5,607 bases of DNA, taken from contig JAHEDN010000210.1 of the NCBI GenBank assembly GCA_024641225.1, positions 1 to 5,607 of the forward strand. Reading direction: 5' to 3'. Source of the stretch: Burkholderiales bacterium (GTDB lineage: Bacteria; Pseudomonadota; Gammaproteobacteria; Burkholderiales; Burkholderiaceae_F). The position numbers and the translations under genes are program-made. The notes under the pieces are model-generated. The model was not told where the DNA came from, searched no databases, and worked only from the letters and a program-made list of their open reading frames with translations. Positions within the stretch are counted from its first letter, which is position 1. The number at the start of each line of letters is the position of its first letter. Positions 1 to 5,607 of this stretch are shown here, piece after piece.

Positions 1-921
1 GATCCGGACGCCGCCATAGGAGTTCGGTCCGGGACCATCAGGGCCGTTCGCTGGGTAGTAGGCGTACCAGCGATGGCTCCAGATGGCGTCCGAGCCCTGC
101 GCGCCGCCGCCCGTTTCCTCACCCTCTCCGGCGTGCACGACCTGGAAGTGGTCGATGTAGCCGTCGGGCTCGTTGAAGTTGCCGTCGCCGTCCATGTCGT
201 AGCGGTCCCAGACATCGAACTGCGCGAGGTAGGCGTTGATCTCAGCGGGAGTCTTGCCGGCTGCGATCTGCGCGTTGTACCAGGCGTCGGCGGCGTTGTT
301 GACGAAGACCCAAGTTTGCGCACAGACGATGCCGCCGCAGTAGTTGCGACCGTAATGCGCCGCGTTGTAGGGCACCTGGACCCAATCAGTCACGTCGCCA
401 TTGACCGCGTAGCGGTTCGATGACTGCTCGATGTAGAAATTGCGCATCGAAACGGCGCCAGGGGCCTCAGAAAAAAGCATGTTCTCGTAGTAGGCTGGGG
501 TGAAGTCCGGCGCCCAGATGGTCGTGTTATCCATGGTCCGGTCGGGCTGCGGGATCTGGTTGCGCACGGGTCCAGGGACGCCCGACTGCAGGATGCTGAA
601 CGGCGAGTCGAGCGGCCCGAATTCGGCGATGACAGTGAAGATGCTGTCCTCGCCCTCGCGCGCCAATTCGACGAACTGCCCCTTGGCCACTTCGACGACC
701 TTGTTCGGACCCTTGGCCTTCGCTTGACCTTTCAGCAGCTTGTGCAGACCCTGCTTGCGCAGTTCGGACTGCTGCTTGCCCAAGGGGTGCTGGAGGTTGT
801 CGCCCTTGTTGCCCTTGCCGTTTTCGCCGGGCACGTCCATCGGACCCTGTGCCAGAGCAAACGGCGCAAGACCCGCGAAAAGCGCTGCCGCCGCGAGCCC
901 CCGGATTGTGTTGTCGCTCAT
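1..921 (-). CDS. M6-family immune inhibitor A-like secreted metalloprotease, N-terminal part (3' end outside window)
   Basis: Translation from the ATG at 921 gives 307 uninterrupted residues running off the window's left edge. Residues 1-24 look like a Sec signal peptide: R7, a hydrophobic run at 8-23, and a probable cleavage at A-L-A/Q (24/25). A Lys/Gly/Asn-rich propeptide-like stretch follows (about 25-75). The body matches my memory of the InhA/M6 family: SMRNFYIEQSSNRY-type segment (159-171), an acidic D-M-D-G-D-G-N-F-N-E-P-D-G stretch (242-254) suited to calcium binding, then YIDHFQVVHAGEGEE (255-269) and the GGGAQGSDAIWSHRW block (271-285). In this family these precede the zinc motif HEXXH, which must lie beyond the edge, so catalytic competence cannot be judged. 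C195 and C200 could form a small disulphide loop. Known members are exported proteases degrading host or environmental proteins; the substrate here is unknown. The start is fixed by a strong ribosome binding site and the signal peptide. Confidence 0.9.
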   Translation of the reverse strand, partial: MSDNTIRGLAAAALFAGLAPFALAQGPMDVPGENGKGNKGDNLQHPLGKQQSELRKQGLHKLLKGQAKAKGPNKVVEVAKGQFVELAREGEDSIFTVIAEFGPLDSPFSILQSGVPGPVRNQIPQPDRTMDNTTIWAPDFTPAYYENMLFSEAPGAVSMRNFYIEQSSNRYAVNGDVTDWVQVPYNAAHYGRNYCGGIVCAQTWVFVNNAADAWYNAQIAAGKTPAEINAYLAQFDVWDRYDMDGDGNFNEPDGYIDHFQVVHAGEGEETGGGAQGSDAIWSHRWYAYYPANGPDGPGPNSYGGVRI

Positions 922-926
922 CGAAT

Positions 927-934
927 CTCCTCCT
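927..934 (-). promoter_or_regulatory. Strong Shine-Dalgarno for the M6 protease
   Basis: Read on the minus strand this is AGGAGGAG, ending 5 nt before the ATG at 921. It is a near-ideal anti-16S complement and decides the start codon. It contrasts with aceE, the M23 gene and pyrC in this window, none of which has a recognisable Shine-Dalgarno. Confidence 0.85.
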
Positions 935-1018
935 GGTTTGAAAACTTCTCTTGCGCTCCGGCCGTAAACCCCTAAGCACAAACCCACTACAGGCCGTCGC
1001 GCGGCTGTCATTGGTGAA

Positions 1019-1063
1019 GTGCCGGAATCTCCGAAGCCGGCACCTCCTCTTCCGATGCCGGCT
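1019..1063 (-). promoter_or_regulatory. Alternative hairpins in the M6 protease leader
   Basis: GTGCCGG at 1019-1025 is an exact reverse complement of CCGGCAC at 1037-1043. AGCCGGCA at 1035-1042 is an exact reverse complement of TGCCGGCT at 1056-1063. The middle arm is shared, so the two stems (7 and 8 bp) cannot form together. A further 7-bp stem (CGCTGCA 1066-1072 with TGCAGCG 1098-1104) lies just upstream in the same transcript. The structure sits about 100 nt before the protease start. No U-tract follows either stem, so it is not an obvious transcription attenuator, and its function is unproven. Confidence 0.35.
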
Positions 1064-1183
1064 GACGCTGCAGTCGCTGCGTTCGTCGATTGCAGGGTGC
1101 AGCGATGCTATCCACGCATCCCATTGATGTCGATGGTTATTCTCTTTAACAGTACTGCCTGAATGGAATATTTGTGGTAGACA

Positions 1184-1189
1184 TTTATA
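1184..1189 (-). promoter_or_regulatory. -10-like hexamer TATAAA, possible M6 protease promoter
   Basis: On the minus strand this reads TATAAA, five of six matches to the sigma-70 -10 consensus, inside the AT-rich island. No good -35 box is found 16-18 bp upstream (CCTAAA at 17 bp), so a classical promoter is weakly supported. If used, the leader would be roughly 255 nt and would include the hairpins near 1019-1104. Confidence 0.2.
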
Positions 1190-1554
1190 CGTACAAACGG
1201 AATTACTTTAGGTGATTGACGTACGTACTTGTTGTTTTTCTACTCGAGCCGCATGAGCCATGCGCCGAGGGCGCCTTTCTGCCGCGCATTCGAGCGACGC
1301 GCCACTTTGCAGAAGCAGGCGCTCACGTTCCACGCCTGAGTCGCACGGCGGGGCAGCCCCCAGCAACACGTGCAGGGAGACAATGGGAGTGCGCTGAAAA
1401 AAGAAGAGGCGACAGCAAGCCGATCAACGCATTCGATCGCGTTCGACGTGCGGACTCCGCAAGGGACGGATAGATCCGCCTCAGCCGTTGCGATCGCGCC
1501 TGCTCGTGCGTTCGACTTGCGCGGTCAAGACTTCGACGGGCGCAGTGCCACGGC

Positions 1555-4302
1555 TCACCGTGTCCAGGGCGGCGCCGTGCGCGAGTCGAGCCCGTAGGCG
1601 CCAAGCGCCGCTGTGCGCTCGACTGCTGACAGCGCCGCCACCGCGATCGCGTGCCGGTCGACTTCGAAGAAATTCCGCAGCGCTGCGCGCGTGTCGCTGC
1701 GGCCGAATCCGTCGGTGCCGAGCGAGATCATGCGGTCGCGCAGCCACGGCCGGATCAGGTCGGGAACCGCCGCGACGTAGTCGCTTACGGCGACGATTGG
1801 CGTGCCGTTGGCGGGCAACTGCCGCTCGATCCAGGTGTTGCCTTGCGCATTGCCCAGGCGGCGCTGCCGCTCAATCGCCATCGCCTCGCGGCGCAGTTCG
1901 GTGTAGCTGGTGACCGAGTACACGTCCGCGCCGACGTTGTGCTCGTTCTCCAGCAGTTCGGCGGCAGCGAGCGCTTCGCGCAGGATCGTGCCGGAGCCGA
2001 GCAGGCGGACGCGCGCGGGGCCTTTGGGGCTGGGGCGGAGGAGATACAGGCCCTTGAGGATGCCCTCTCTTGCGTCTGAGCCGGAGTCGGCCCCCTCTCC
2101 CCTGGCCCCTCTCCCGCGAGGGGAGAGGGGGATGGAAGACTCTCCCGCGGGAGGCTGGAGGGGAATCCACGGCGCGCTGGGCTGCGCGTAGTTCTCGTTC
2201 ATCACCGTGACGTAATAGAACACGTCTTCCTGCTTCTCGAGCATGCGCCGCATGCCGTCCTCGACGATCAGCGCCAGTTCGTAGGCGAAGCACGGGTCGT
2301 AGGCGCGGCAGTTGGGTACGGTGCTGGCGATCAAGTGGCTGGTGCCGTCCTGGTGCTGCAGCCCTTCGCCGTTGAGCGTGGTGCGGCCGGCGGTGGCGCC
2401 GAGCAGGAAGCCGCGGCTGCGCGAATCCGCCGCGCCCCAGATCGCGTCGCCGACGCGCTGGAAGCCGAACATCGAGTAGTAGATGAAGAACGGCAGCATC
2501 GGAAAGCCGTGCGCCGAGTAGCTGGTCGCCGCGGCGACCCAGCTCGCCATCGCGCCGGCCTCGTTGATGCCTTCCTCCAGGATCTGGCCGTTGACCGCTT
2601 CCTTGTAGTAACTCACCTGCTCGCGGTCCTCGGGCTCGTAGAGCTGCCCGAACGGCGCGTAGATGCCCAGCTGGCGGAACAGGTCGGCCATGCCGAAGGT
2701 GCGCGCCTCGTCGGCGATGATCGGCACGATGCGCGGGCCGAGGGCGGCGTCCTTGATCAGCGCCCCTGCCATGCGCACGAAGGCCATCGTGGTCGACATC
2801 TCCTTGCCGTTGGCTTCAAGCGCGAACTTCGCGAACGTTTCGACGGCGGGCACCGCCAGCGGCTCGGCCTGCCGCTGGCGCACCGGCAGGTAGCCGCCGA
2901 GCTTGCCGCGCCGCGCGTGCAGGTATTTCATCTCCGGGCTTTCGGCGGGCGGGCGCACGAACTCGCAGTTGTCGACCTGCTCGTCGGTCAGCGACAGCGA
3001 GAAGCGGTCGCGGAACTCGCGCAGCTGCTCGACGTCGAGCTTCTTCTGCTGGTGCGTGGTCATCCGGCCCTGGCCCGCGGTGCCCATGCCGTAGCCCTTC
3101 TTGGTCTTGGCCAGGATCACGGTCGGCTGGCCGCGGTGGCGCGCTGCGTGCCAGTAGGCGGCGAAGATCTTCACCGGATCGTGGCCGCCGCGACGCAACC
3201 GGTCGATGTCGTCGTCGGAAAGATGCGCGACGAGCTGCTGCAGCTCCGGGTACTTGGCGAAGAAGTGCTCGCGGTTGAACAGCCCGTCGGTGGCGGCGAG
3301 CTGCTGGAACTCGCCGTCGACGGTCTCGTGGAACGCGCGCAGCAGCAGGCCGTGCTCGTCGCGCGCGAACAGCGGGTCCCAGTCGCTGCCCCACAGCAGC
3401 TTGATCACGTTCCAGCCGGCGCCGGCGTACAGGCCCTCGAGTTCCTGGATGATCGAGCCGTTGCCGCGCACCGGCCCGTCGAGCCGCTGCAGGTTGCAGT
3501 TGACGACGAGCACGAGGTTGTCGAGCCCTTCGCGCGCGGCGATCGACAGCCCGGCGAGCGACTCGGGCTCGTCCATCTCGCCATCGCCGACGAACGCCCA
3601 TACCTTGCGGCCGTGCGTGGCGAGCAGGCCGCGGTGCTCGAGGTAGCGCATGAAGCGCGCCTGGTAGATCGCGAACAGCGGCCCCAGCCCCATCGAGCCG
3701 GTGGGGAACTGCCAGAAATCCGGCATCAGCCACGGGTGCGGATACGAACTGAGCCCCTTGCCCGACGTTTCGCGGCGGTAGTTGTCGAGCTGCTCGGCCG
3801 TGAGCCGGCCTTCGAGGAAGGCACGCGAATACACGCCGGGCGCCGAGTGCGGCTGGAAGTAGACGAGATCGCCGGCCTGCCCGGCGCGGAAGAAGTGGTT
3901 GAAGCCGACCTCGAACAGCTCCGCCGCCGACGCATAGCTGGCGATGTGGCCGCCGAGTTCGCCGCTGGCGCGATTGGCGCGCACCACCATCGCCAGCGCG
4001 TTCCAGCGCACCAGCGCCATCAGCCGCGACTCGATCTCGAGGTTGCCCTGGTACGGCGGCTGCTCGGCCAGGCCGATGGTGTTGATGTACGGCGTGTTGG
4101 CCACCGTCGGCAACTGCACGCGGCGGCGGCGCGCGTGCTGCACCAGCCTCTGCAGCAGGAAGGTGGCGCGCTCGGGGCTCGACTCGCTGATCACCGCGTC
4201 GAGCGCGTCGAGCCACTCGCGCGTTTCCTGCGGATCGGCATCGGCCTCGGGCAGCCGCCACGAGGCAATCGGAGACAGCCGGGCGAGATCGTCGGGTTTC
4301 AT
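1555..4302 (-). CDS. aceE: Pyruvate dehydrogenase E1 component, homodimeric type
   Basis: A complete 915-aa protein that decarboxylates pyruvate with thiamine diphosphate (ThDP) and acetylates the lipoyl groups of E2 (AceF) in the cytoplasmic pyruvate dehydrogenase complex. Visible landmarks, with E. coli equivalents from memory, are: TPYINTI (70-76); H119 (H106); Q150 and H152 (Q140, H142); the ThDP motif from G239-D240-G241 to N268-C269-N270 (D230, N260); H417 in the flexible active-site loop (H407); and E577 in ILEEGINE (E571). The C-terminal part includes LGTDGFGRSD. E. coli AceE is 887 aa; the excess is explained by an insertion at about 709-744 between NENY (702-705) and EGILKGLY (746-753), encoded by a palindromic repeat. 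The C-terminus after VAAL is some 9 residues shorter than in E. coli. An in-frame TAG two codons before the ATG makes 4302 the first possible ATG. No Shine-Dalgarno is visible. aceF and lpd are not adjacent. The M23 gene lies 67 bp upstream on the same strand. Confidence 0.97.
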   Translation of the reverse strand: MKPDDLARLSPIASWRLPEADADPQETREWLDALDAVISESSPERATFLLQRLVQHARRRRVQLPTVANTPYINTIGLAEQPPYQGNLEIESRLMALVRWNALAMVVRANRASGELGGHIASYASAAELFEVGFNHFFRAGQAGDLVYFQPHSAPGVYSRAFLEGRLTAEQLDNYRRETSGKGLSSYPHPWLMPDFWQFPTGSMGLGPLFAIYQARFMRYLEHRGLLATHGRKVWAFVGDGEMDEPESLAGLSIAAREGLDNLVLVVNCNLQRLDGPVRGNGSIIQELEGLYAGAGWNVIKLLWGSDWDPLFARDEHGLLLRAFHETVDGEFQQLAATDGLFNREHFFAKYPELQQLVAHLSDDDIDRLRRGGHDPVKIFAAYWHAARHRGQPTVILAKTKKGYGMGTAGQGRMTTHQQKKLDVEQLREFRDRFSLSLTDEQVDNCEFVRPPAESPEMKYLHARRGKLGGYLPVRQRQAEPLAVPAVETFAKFALEANGKEMSTTMAFVRMAGALIKDAALGPRIVPIIADEARTFGMADLFRQLGIYAPFGQLYEPEDREQVSYYKEAVNGQILEEGINEAGAMASWVAAATSYSAHGFPMLPFFIYYSMFGFQRVGDAIWGAADSRSRGFLLGATAGRTTLNGEGLQHQDGTSHLIASTVPNCRAYDPCFAYELALIVEDGMRRMLEKQEDVFYYVTVMNENYAQPSAPWIPLQPPAGESSIPLSPRGRGARGEGADSGSDAREGILKGLYLLRPSPKGPARVRLLGSGTILREALAAAELLENEHNVGADVYSVTSYTELRREAMAIERQRRLGNAQGNTWIERQLPANGTPIVAVSDYVAAVPDLIRPWLRDRMISLGTDGFGRSDTRAALRNFFEVDRHAIAVAALSAVERTAALGAYGLDSRTAPPWTR
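2091..2131. repeat. GC-rich palindromic repeat translated within aceE
   Basis: CCCCTCTCCC occurs directly repeated at 2092-2101 and 2106-2115. Its exact reverse complement GGGAGAGGGG is at 2121-2130, so the right arm can pair with either left arm (10-bp perfect stem, 5-nt loop for the nearer one). The sequence resembles a dispersed intergenic repeat I recall from Xanthomonadales and other high-GC gammaproteobacteria. Here it lies inside aceE and is read on the minus strand as part of the low-complexity S-P-R-G-R-G-A-R-G-E-G stretch (residues 727-737). Family assignment is from memory; the symmetry is directly visible. Confidence 0.75.
2142..2153. repeat. Perfect 12-bp palindrome CTCCCGCGGGAG
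   Basis: This perfectly self-complementary 12-mer lies 11 bp to the right of the larger palindromic repeat and also inside the extra segment of aceE, where it encodes P-A-G-E (residues 718-721). It shares the CTCCCGCG core with the neighbouring repeat (2111-2118), suggesting a degenerate second copy of one arm or part of the same inserted element. Confidence 0.5.
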
Positions 4303-4335
4303 TGCGGACTACCCGCGGCAAGGTTGACGCGATCG

Positions 4336-4341
4336 ATTATC
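4336..4341 (-). promoter_or_regulatory. -10-like GATAAT upstream of aceE
   Basis: On the minus strand, CGCGATAAT lies in the gap between the M23 gene and aceE, with the hexamer ending 33 nt before the aceE ATG. A start site about 7 nt downstream would give a leader of about 26 nt. No -35 match is seen at normal spacing, so support is weak. The same 9-mer occurs just before pyrC. Confidence 0.25.
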
Positions 4342-4369
4342 GCGCCCGCCGCGCGCCGCGGCGCTTCGG

Positions 4370-5212
4370 TCAGCCTGCCTTCGGCTCGGGCAGGAACAGC
4401 GCCGGGTCGACCGGGGTCGCGTTCAGGTAGACGCTGAAGTGCAGGTGCGGACCGGTCACGCGGCCGGTGGCGCCGACCTTGCCGAGTTCGGCGCCGGCAG
4501 CGATACGCGCGCCGGTGGCCGTGCCGATTTCGTCCAGGTGGCAGTACAGCGTCAGGAAGCCCTGGCCGTGGTCGACGATCACGGTGTTGCCGTTGAAGAA
4601 GTAGTCGCCGGTGTCGATGACTTCGCCGTCGGTGGCGGCGACGACGGGCGTTCCGGTCGGCGCGGCGATGTCCATGCCGCTGTGCGGATTGCGCCCCTCG
4701 CCGTTGAACACGCGGCGCAGGCCGAACGACGACGACCGCTCGCCCTCCGTGGGCATCCGCAGCAGCAGCATCTCCGGTGCCGCGTCGGACCAACGCCGTA
4801 GCACGGCCTGCAGGTGCTCGCGCTCGCGCTCGTAGCGGGCGAGGTCCTCGGGCGAGAGCTGCACGTGCTTCGGCGCCACCTTCAGGTGCTGTGTGGCGTA
4901 CTGCTTGGGCTTCACGCGCACGCGGACCTCGCGGCTGCCGGCGGCGTCGCTGACCTTTACAGGAATCGTCGTTCCCGCCTTCGCCTGCAGCCCGATGCCG
5001 ACCAGCGCCACCCAGTTCGCGCCGTCCTGCACGACCAGCGCACGGCGGCCGTCGACGATGACGCGCGGCGCGGCGGGCAACTTCCCGAGATCCAAACGGG
5101 CTACGCCGCCCGGCACGGCGGCAGTGCGCGGCAGTGCCACACCCGTCGCGGCGCCGGCCCATGCGGACGCGGCGCATGCCGGTAGCGCGAGCAGGAAGTC
5201 CCGTCGATTCAT
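4370..5212 (-). CDS. Secreted M23 (LytM-type) peptidase
   Basis: A complete 280-aa exported peptidase, probably a peptidoglycan endopeptidase or a related envelope factor. The N-terminus MNRRDFLLAL followed by an Ala-rich segment resembles a twin-arginine signal (R3-R4-D-F-L-L), with a likely cleavage near residues 19-21. Residues about 38-115 form a beta-rich region ending in QYATQHLKV, resembling the N-terminal domain of some proteobacterial M23 proteins (from memory). A charged, probably helical linker follows (121-140). The catalytic domain spans about 160-272: zinc ligands H177 and D181 (HSGMD) and H258, with H225 (YCHL) and H256 (in HLHF) as the other active-site histidines. All are present, so it should be active rather than a degenerate LytM activator. 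The start at 5212 is chosen because it puts the signal sequence at the N-terminus; an in-frame ATG at 5242 would add 10 residues. No clear Shine-Dalgarno precedes either. It diverges from pyrC and may share a transcript with aceE. Confidence 0.92.
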   Translation of the reverse strand: MNRRDFLLALPACAASAWAGAATGVALPRTAAVPGGVARLDLGKLPAAPRVIVDGRRALVVQDGANWVALVGIGLQAKAGTTIPVKVSDAAGSREVRVRVKPKQYATQHLKVAPKHVQLSPEDLARYEREREHLQAVLRRWSDAAPEMLLLRMPTEGERSSSFGLRRVFNGEGRNPHSGMDIAAPTGTPVVAATDGEVIDTGDYFFNGNTVIVDHGQGFLTLYCHLDEIGTATGARIAAGAELGKVGATGRVTGPHLHFSVYLNATPVDPALFLPEPKAG

Positions 5213-5278
5213 GGGCCCGATGCTAACGGGGCTGCGCGTCATCCGTCGACGCGAGCCGCGTGTTGCCGGGGCAGCCGC

Positions 5279-5284
5279 GATAAT
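5279..5284 (+). promoter_or_regulatory. -10-like GATAAT directly before pyrC
   Basis: GATAAT matches the -10 consensus at five of six positions and lies only 6 nt before the pyrC ATG at 5291. Initiation at normal distance would fall at or next to the start codon. There is no -35 at 17 bp; TTGCCG at 5263-5268 is only 10 bp upstream. No Shine-Dalgarno lies between the box and the ATG. Confidence 0.35.
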
Positions 5285-5290
5285 TGCGCC

Positions 5291-5607
5291 ATGAACGCGC
5301 CCACCCAGATCACGCTGACCCGCCCCGACGACTGGCACCTGCACCTGCGCGACGGCGCGGCGATGGCCGACGTGCTGCCGCATACCGCGCGGCAGTTCGC
5401 GCGGGCGATCGTGATGCCGAACCTGAGGCCGCCGGTGAACACCACGGCGCAGGCGGCCGAATACCGCGCCCGCATCGTGGCAGCCCTGCCGGACGGCACG
5501 GACTTCGAGCCGCTGATGACCCTGTACCTGACCGATAACACCAGCGCCGACGAGATCCGTCGCGCGAAGGCCAGCGGCATCGTGCACGGCGTGAAGCTGT
5601 ATCCGGC
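5291..5607 (+). CDS. pyrC: Dihydroorotase, N-terminal part (3' end outside window)
   Basis: The frame from the ATG at 5291 is open for 105 full codons to the window edge. It encodes the N-terminal third of an E. coli-type class II dihydroorotase, a cytoplasmic zinc enzyme interconverting carbamoyl-aspartate and dihydroorotate in de novo pyrimidine synthesis. Diagnostic segments are RPDDWHLHLRDG (11-22), with zinc ligands H16 and H18 and substrate-binding R20; AIVMPNLRPPV (39-49), with N44 contacting substrate; LMTLYLTDN (75-83); and VKLYP (101-105), where K102 is the expected carboxylated, metal-bridging lysine. The N-terminus is the same length as in E. coli PyrC to within a residue or two, which supports this start. 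It is divergent from the M23 gene with a 78-bp gap. There is no visible leader hairpin or Shine-Dalgarno. Confidence 0.96.
   Translation, partial: MNAPTQITLTRPDDWHLHLRDGAAMADVLPHTARQFARAIVMPNLRPPVNTTAQAAEYRARIVAALPDGTDFEPLMTLYLTDNTSADEIRRAKASGIVHGVKLYP

Larger units (their letters stand above)
922..1554. other. Gene-free intergenic region between aceE and the M6 protease
   Basis: This 633-bp stretch lies downstream of aceE and upstream of the M6 protease, both on the minus strand. Open frames here are short and overlap one another on both strands. None has a recognisable product or a good ribosome binding site. The part from about 960 to 1105 can form several hairpins in the protease leader. 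The part from about 1130 to 1245 is clearly AT-richer than the surroundings and is the likeliest promoter zone. From 1250 to 1554 the sequence returns to high GC; I see no RNA gene and no convincing intrinsic terminator for aceE there. Confidence 0.7.

Noticed and set aside
1396..1440. Possible intrinsic terminator of aceE: minus-strand T-rich run near 1396-1406 with a nearby stem
   Set aside because: The only stem (CGATC/GATCG, 5 bp with a 9-nt loop) is weak and sits about 20 nt before the T-run, which does not fit a Rho-independent terminator.
1216..1473. Possible small plus-strand gene in the intergenic region
   Set aside because: It starts at a TTG without a ribosome binding site and its product is unrecognisable. 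The TTGACG/TCTACT promoter-like pair nearby overlaps the proposed start, so it does not help.
1439..1521. Imperfect direct repeat: GCGTTCGACGTGCG at 1439-1452 and GCGTTCGACTTGCG at 1508-1521
   Set aside because: There are only two copies of a 14-mer with one mismatch in GC-rich sequence and no further periodicity. This is not enough to call an element.
2816..4321. A 501-codon minus-strand frame overlapping aceE
   Set aside because: It is an Arg/Ala-rich alternative frame of aceE, and the aceE frame carries all the conserved residues.
4328..4344. Hairpin CGCGAT/ATCGCG between the M23 gene and aceE as a terminator
   Set aside because: It has only a 6-bp stem and no following U-tract. It overlaps the -10-like box and is probably chance.
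2335..4437. A 700-codon open frame on the plus strand, antisense to aceE
   Set aside because: It lies wholly opposite a fully conserved aceE, its translation is rich in Ala/Arg/Val/Leu without any recognisable domain, and long antisense frames are expected at this GC content.
5284..5538. Plus-strand open frame overlapping the beginning of pyrC
   Set aside because: It is a different reading frame from pyrC. The frame starting at 5291 encodes the conserved dihydroorotase motifs.
5213..5587. N-terminal extension of the M23 gene by 125 codons
   Set aside because: The extension would run antisense through pyrC and would bury the signal sequence. The start at 5212 (or at most 5242) fits far better.

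Overview
This is a high-GC chromosomal window, most likely from a gammaproteobacterium. The indications are a homodimeric AceE-type pyruvate dehydrogenase E1, an Escherichia coli-type (class II) dihydroorotase, and a CCCCTCTCCC/GGGAGAGGGG palindrome of a kind I recall as widely dispersed in Xanthomonadales/Lysobacterales genomes. The order-level guess is inference. Overlapping open frames on the other strand are common here and are high-GC artefacts.

Layout from left to right. (1) Positions 1-921, minus strand: the N-terminal 307 residues of a secreted M6-family (immune inhibitor A-like) metalloprotease, cut by the window edge before its catalytic HEXXH. It has a clear signal peptide and a very strong Shine-Dalgarno sequence. 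(2) Positions 922-1554: a 633-bp gene-free region. It contains potential leader hairpins upstream of the protease and an AT-rich island around 1130-1245. (3) Positions 1555-4302, minus strand: a complete aceE, pyruvate dehydrogenase E1, 915 aa, with all expected cofactor and catalytic residues. It carries an unusual in-frame insertion of about 30 residues encoded by a GC-rich palindromic repeat. (4) Positions 4370-5212, minus strand: a complete secreted M23 (LytM-type) peptidase with a twin-arginine-like leader, 67 bp upstream of aceE on the same strand. (5) Positions 5291-5607, plus strand: the first 105 codons of pyrC (dihydroorotase), divergent from the M23 gene across a 78-bp gap and cut by the right edge.

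The genes do not form one functional system. AceE links glycolysis to the TCA cycle, PyrC acts in pyrimidine synthesis, and the two peptidases are exported. M23 and aceE may be co-transcribed because of their spacing, although a -10-like box lies between them. The aceF and lpd genes usually found next to aceE are absent from both of its flanks here.

I found no convincing new multi-gene system. The most interesting signals are the translated palindromic repeat inside aceE, the possibly leaderless start of pyrC, and the mutually exclusive hairpins upstream of the M6 protease.
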